A DNA stretch of 64,000 nucleotides. Source: Archilochus colubris (taxonomy: Eukaryota; Chordata; Aves; Apodiformes; Trochilidae). The position numbers and the translations under genes are program-made. The notes under the pieces were generated by a model. It made no database searches. It was not told where the DNA came from and worked only from the letters and a program-made list of their open reading frames with translations. Below are positions 59,009 through 64,000 of this stretch, piece by piece (within the stretch, counting starts at the first letter, position 1; each line of letters opens with the position of its first letter). The DNA lies in contig CM041090.1 of the NCBI GenBank assembly GCA_023079485.1, positions 3,201,163-3,265,162 on the forward strand, written 5' to 3'.

Positions 59009-59094
59009 TTTTTTTTTTTTTTCCTTTTTTTTCCCATTTTTTCCTTTTTTTCTTTTTTTTTTTTCCTTTTTCTCTTTGTTTGTTTTTTTTTTCA
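59009..59094 (+). repeat. T-rich low-complexity tract
   Basis: T-runs of 6-14 separated by CC, CCC or C; the minus-strand Lys-rich frames across it are compositional. Confidence 0.9.
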
Positions 59095-60282
59095 CTTGAC
59101 AGGAGTAGTACTTTAAGCATCTCAGCTCTCTGAAACCTCCCTACCCAGCAACCTACCCAGCTCTGCTCACTGACCACTGGGTAACCAATCTTCAACTAAA
59201 TCTTGCAAACCACTGAGATGTTGCAATCACTGGGCAAAATGGTGCTTTTTTTGCTTTTTTTTTTTTTTCCAATGAAGATGAATTTCACAATTCCCTACTC
59301 TTGGGGATCTTGAAGATCCCCAGGGATCTTCAGCTGCTCAATGAGAAGCTTGCCTGCTTTCTCCTTGAGAGCCTCTGACCAGTGATACAGTGATAAAGTA
59401 TCCCTAAAACAAGCTTGTTTTCCTTCACTGCTCTCTTCCATTTGCTAATAAACAGCCTACACACATATTTAGCCCCATCTAATCTTATGCTTCACTACAA
59501 GTGGAATTAAATTGGTTTTCCTCCTGTATTATGAGGGGAAAAAAAAACCCAGTCCACAACAGATGCAACTTATTATTTCTAATAAGATGCAACTTATTTC
59601 TAGAAGTCAAGGACCCATTGGAGTTCAAGCTAGCTTTTTTTTTCTTTCTTTCTGTCTACCACTCTGTTTTTTAAGGGAAAACCTGTCTTATTCTTTCATT
59701 CCCAGAGCAAACACGCTGCAGCATGGCCAAGCCCAGCTATGCCATGAGTTGCCTGCTCTTGCCACCAGCAGATTTTTATTCAGAAGGCATTTTCAGGTGC
59801 AAAGGAAGAAATCAGCACACTGAGAAGAAATCACCCCACTCCCTGCCATGCCCCTGCTCCCCTCCTTTCTCTGCCCTTCTCTTGGTTGGACCCCAAGCCC
59901 AGCTCCTGGGGTGCTGGAATCACCCAGCCTACCTGCTGGCATTTTATCCTTTGGTTGTTTTGAGCAAAAAAAGGTGTTTTTTTTGGTGGTCTGGTATAGG
60001 GAAGGACCCCAGAGGCTGCCCTAGCAATGTGGCAGAAGCAGGAGCTGCCATCCTGGGTTGGGAAAACCTGGGATGCTGCAGCAACAGCAAGCCATGGACC
60101 CCAGAAAATAAACACCTGGGAGTTTAGTGCTCAGGAAACTCCCCCAAAACTCCTTGTAGGATTCAAGCAGGCAAGCTTTAGCTCATCCCTTTTCATTCTC
60201 CTCACTGTCCCCTTGGACACCAGCTTACACCAGGAGGTAGAAAGGCTCACGTGTCTGTAAAGCAGAAGCCCAGTGTTTATGC

Positions 60283-60326
60283 TGGAGTGTAAGTGGAGTG
60301 TAAGTGGAGTGTAAGTGGGGTGTAAA
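60283..60326 (+). repeat. 11-bp tandem repeat (GGAGTGTAAGT), about 4 copies
   Basis: Three perfect GGAGTGTAAGT units and one variant GGGGTGTAAAT. Confidence 0.95.
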
Positions 60327-62009
60327 TATGTAGGGCTGAACAAAAGCTCACAGAGCCCCTTTCAACCCCTCATCTTTTACCTGAAGGTACACATTGCCTC
60401 AAAGGGCTTCAAGTACCATGGTGACTGCTGTTTTATATAACCCAGGCAAAGGCTTTCTTGAGTGCCTACAGGCTTTTATTATATTTTTTTTCCCAATTAA
60501 ATGATGATTTAGGAGCAGGAAGGTCATTCTGCTGGTACAAGTCCACCTAATGGCACATTTAGAGGTAATATTAAAAGCCAGGAAAAGAGGAGGGGAAAAC
60601 AAAACTGCAAGACTGAATGTAGAAAAGCAGCACCTGTCCTTCCATCCCCCCTGCATGCATCCCAACTCCTTCTCTCCAAACATCCTTCAGGGAGAGGGGG
60701 AACATCCTGGAGGATTTGCTCTGAGCAGCAGGCTCAGTGTTGCTGCTGATCTCCTGCCTCTGAATTTCTCCTCTCTCGTGTGAATTCACCCCATGGAGGA
60801 ACAATTTATACAATTATCCCTCCTAGGGTTGGCTGGAAATGGCTGAGACCTCAAGAGAGGGGTTTTTGGTGGTGTTTTGTTGGTTCTTTTTAAGGTATTT
60901 TGCTGGCACCAAGTACTCCTCTGACTAACCTGTCCTGACTTTACTAGGGCAAATAACTCTGGGATTAAAAAGTGTGAAGCCTTTGCAGGTTTTTATGTCC
61001 CCATAAAGATTTTTCTTAATAAAACAGGTGACATTTCTCAGATGTGACCCTAGGATAGCTGCTAAGTGTTAATTGAGTTCCACTGACTTTTAGTGTAATT
61101 TGGGACCCTGCAGCATTTGCAGACCCACAAGCCAGGACTTGAACTTCTGATAAGCCAATTTGGATTGAAATGATGATGAGCATCTCATTCTTCCCCCCCT
61201 GGTGGGACAAAGGTGGAGCTATAGCCTGCTAATTATCTTTCTTCAAAATAATTTCCAGTATTCCTCATAAACCAGGCTCATATCTCCCTGATGCTGCTGG
61301 GGTTCTTTAAAGTTGATGCCATTTATCTCCTTGGCTCCCTTGCCCATCTCACCTCCAAGTGCCCCATAGAAATTCTCTTTTACTCTTCTTTGGAAAAATA
61401 TGTGTTTAAAATTCAGGCCAAGGCTCTAGGAGTGAGGAGCTGAATGACAGGTGTGTACAGGGAGAAAAATAGAATTTTCAGGAAGAGAGTGATGGGAAAT
61501 ATCTCCCAGATCCATAGCTCTCTTTCAAGCCTGACTTTTATTGCTATTATTAATTTCTATTTGAAGCTTAATTGTGATAATTAGGAGGGAAGGCAACTTG
61601 TCACTGTTTGTGCTGCTTCTTTACTACTTCTATCACTTTGGCTTAAAATGTCCTGGCCAGAAGCACTGCACACAGCATCCTACTGCTGCCTGAGTTAAAT
61701 GGAAGTGGTGCAATGTAGAGAAACAAGATAAATCAGGTGCCTCGAGTTGCCAAAGAGTGGGTGTGAGTCTACCTGTGCCTGGTTAGGACAGGCCCCTATT
61801 GGGCATGAGCAAGACCAGGGAGGCAATAAAGGTGGGACACACACTCACAGAGAGAAAAGCTCACTCTTGTGCGAGGCAATGGAGAGGTCAGCAGCTTGTC
61901 GAGCCTCAGGAGCAAGAAAGGCTCCTCCCCGCAACAGTGCAAGGTGCTGGACTGACCCTTGGCAGAGAAGAGAAACAGAGTTTTGCTCCAGAGCTACAGT
62001 GGATGGTTT

Positions 62010-62137
62010 CATGGAATCAGGGAATGGTTTGGGTTGGAAGGGCCCTTAAAGCTCCCCCAGTGCCAACCCCTGCATGGGCAGGGACACCTCCCACCAGCCC
62101 AGGTTGCTCCAAGCCCCATCCAACCAGGTCTTGAGCA
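62010..62137 (-). mobile_element. CR1 LINE 3' fragment
   Basis: Reverse orientation: TCATGGAATCAGGGAATGGT, TTGGAAGGGCCCTTAAAGCT, CCACCAGCCCAGGTTGCTCC. Same subfamily as 45655-45841. Confidence 0.85.
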
Positions 62138-63357
62138 CTTAAACACACACAAGTTTCACTGCCTGGTTACCTCTGACACTTTGGAGGTGCTCGCACATCC
62201 CTGCAGGTGCAGGAACAAGACAAAGTCTGGGTGACTTAAAAATTATGAACCCACCTAATGCTTCCTATCAGTGTGAATTCTTGTCCCTTTCTTCCAAGAT
62301 GCTGCTTCTTCCCAACCCTAGCCCTGACTTTGAATCAAACTTTTAAAGGTTCCATTTCCTTTCAGCCATGCTTCTGAGAGCTGCTTGCTCTTTCTCCTTG
62401 CTCCCTTGGACTCTAGGAATGGGCACACTGGGAATAAGCCCCACTCTTGGCACGAGGGAGGCTGTCTGAGGACCCAGAGACATAAAGGGGGCAGCTGCAG
62501 GAACTTTTCTCTTTACCCTCATGGGACTGCAAGCATGTTTAGTAGGTTGGCAAAATATACTGGGAACAGAACTCAGCACCCTGGAAAATCCTGGAGCTGG
62601 CGAAGGCATTTGTGGCAGAAGCAGCAGCATGTAAAGGTGCCAAGCATGATATTTCCAGAGCTGTCAGGCTGTGGGAACATTTCCTCTAGATAGTCACCAA
62701 GGCTCTGGTCTCCCAGGGAAAGGTGGCCTGAGGATCCAGGCATCAGCTGCTAAGTGCTCTCAGCTAAATGCATGGATGGCCAGCAGGTCAAACACAGTGT
62801 CCCATGGCCAGAGAGGGTGGCAGGACAGCAGTTACCCCCTGATGGCAAAAAAAAAACCAAGTGGCCCTCCAAGCTGGCAGGAAAAGAGGCAGAAATGACT
62901 GAAGAAGGAGCAGCAAGTGTCTGAGAACCCCTTCAAGTGTGGAGAGCAGCCCTGACCTCTCATCCAGTGCAAACCCCATCAACCTGGGGCTGAGGGATTT
63001 GGCTTTACCCTTCCTCTTCCACCCAGGGCAAACCTGCACATTTTGTCTCTTTTTCCTTCCTTTTTCTTGTTTCACTGATTGTGTCCACACCCTTATTTTG
63101 GTGGAACACCATCTGCTAAGCAAATGCTACAGCAACAGCAGGAGCTGTGGTACTGTCAGGCATTCCTGGGCAGCAGGAAAGAGGGAGCTTAGAAAGCCTG
63201 ATGCAAAGCAGAGGTGGGGAACCCTGCAAACCTCCACCTTACAGCTCTCCCTCTCCAGGGGGCTGGCCAGGAATTCTGTGTCCCCATCCTGTGCCCTGCA
63301 CACAGGAGGCTGTCAGCAGGATGGACCCTGATAACTCCAGGTTATCTTATAAAGTGC
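62138..63357. other. single-copy non-coding sequence
   Basis: No repeat or gene is recognised. Confidence 0.5.
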
Positions 63358-63470
63358 TTTTTCAACTCTTTTTTGTTTGGTTTTTTTTTAGTTTTGTTTG
63401 ATTTTTTTGTTTTGTTTTGTTTTGGTTTGGTTTTGGGGTGGTTTTTTGTTGTGGTTTTTTTTTCCTCCAG
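63358..63470 (+). repeat. G/T-rich low-complexity tract
   Basis: TTTTGTTTGG and TTTTGTTTTG units, then GGTTTGGTTTTGGGG; similar in kind to 14793-14946. Confidence 0.85.
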
Positions 63471-63892
63471 CATCAAAGGCTCCTTCTGGGCAGGACCCTG
63501 CAGGTCCCTCCCTGCTCAGCTCACAGGGAAGCAGGAGGGCACGGTGGGGTGCATGGGCAAAGGCAGGACAGTGAGCCCAGGGGATTTCTCAGTAATTTGT
63601 CACATTTTCCCCCAAAGCATCTTTCCTGCTGATAGAAGGGGCAGCTGCAGGACAAGCTCTTGCAGCCTGCTCCCCAGGAGCACTGTTTTCCAGCTCGATG
63701 TCCCCCAGGCACCCCATCAGGGACACTGATGGAGAGTTTATTTTTTTACATAAATCTTGGCTCTCAGTGAGCAAAACTGTCCCTTTCCCACTCTGCAGTT
63801 GCTGAAGAAGCCCTGCAGTTAGTTCACTGTTTATGAATTTTTTTCTGCATTAGAAACTCTTCCCATCGGGAGGAAAATGGGGAATGAGGAGG
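63471..63892. other. single-copy non-coding sequence
   Basis: No repeat or gene is recognised. Confidence 0.5.
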
Positions 63893-64000
63893 TTTCAGAC
63901 TTGGAGAGTGGAGACTGAGGTTGGAGATGAGGAAGAAATTCTTTGGGGTGAGGGTGGTGGAGTCCCCATCCCTGGAGGCATTGAAAAGGCATTTGGAGCT
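63893..64000 (+). mobile_element. CR1 LINE, cut by the window edge
   Basis: GTTTCAGACTTGGAGAGTGG, ACTGAGGTTGGAGATGAGGA, AGAAATTCTTTGGGGTGAGG and GTGGAGTCCCCATCCCTGG match the sense strand of the copy at 45842-46055, including the part upstream of GGTTGGAGATG. Its 3' end lies beyond the window. Confidence 0.85.

Larger units (their letters stand above)
58741..62009. other. about 3.3 kb of single-copy non-coding sequence
   Basis: No gene or transposon is recognised; two small repeats are listed separately. An AT-rich stretch at 61535-61600 with TTAATTGTGATAATTAGG has conserved-element character. Confidence 0.5.

Overview
The window looks like non-coding (intergenic or intronic) DNA from a bird, most likely a passerine. 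The main sign is a dense load of CR1 LINE fragments, recognised by their C-terminal reverse-transcriptase ORF and by the typical 3' end (TTCCAACCCAGCC followed by ATTCTATG repeats). A solo LTR and part of a second related LTR have a form I associate with finch-type endogenous retroviruses; that association is from memory and unchecked. I found no host protein-coding gene that I could support. The long open frames lie over simple repeats, a minisatellite or CR1 bodies.

Layout. 1-11.7 kb: mostly single-copy sequence with CR1 copies at 1.0, 2.8, 6.8/7.3, 10.4 and 10.9 kb, plus an 820-bp polypyrimidine block at 4.5-5.4 kb. 11.7-18.7 kb: largely repeat-free, with a G/T-rich tract at 14.8 kb and an old CR1 at 17.0 kb. 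18.7-25.6 kb: a CR1, a 13-unit, 44-bp minisatellite, an AT-rich block, a (GGAAA)n block and two places where one CR1 sits inside another. 25.6-34.6 kb: single-copy DNA with scattered CR1 copies, a telomere-like patch and an AT-rich stretch that looks like a conserved non-coding element. 34.6-43.7 kb: a 650-bp CTTT/TTTCTC/TTTCCC array, an intact solo LTR with a 5-bp target duplication, the longest CR1 (still showing the RT catalytic motif), another CR1 and a 1.1-kb GGAGAA/GGAAAA/GGAAA array. 43.7-53.4 kb: a cluster of CR1 fragments, a GAA/AAAAAG array and a head-to-head CR1 pair. 53.47-54.06 kb: a complete tRNA-Lys(CTT) sequence with its CCA end joined to the U5 end of a minus-strand LTR. 54-64 kb: mostly single-copy DNA with three old CR1 fragments and one cut off by the window edge.

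The most interesting object is the tRNA-Lys/LTR junction at 53,474-54,062. It has the arrangement expected if reverse transcriptase copied an entire tRNA primer, not only the 18-nt primer-binding site, and the product was integrated. A second LTR-terminus-like 21-mer lies exactly at the tRNA 5' end. Other notable items are a CR1 subfamily sharing the same ORF2-breaking indels, a CR1 copy with a probable 5' inversion, and two purine arrays 4 kb apart that share the same seed flank and so are not independent microsatellites.

All family names rest on reading the sequence and on remembered family features. No database search was run.
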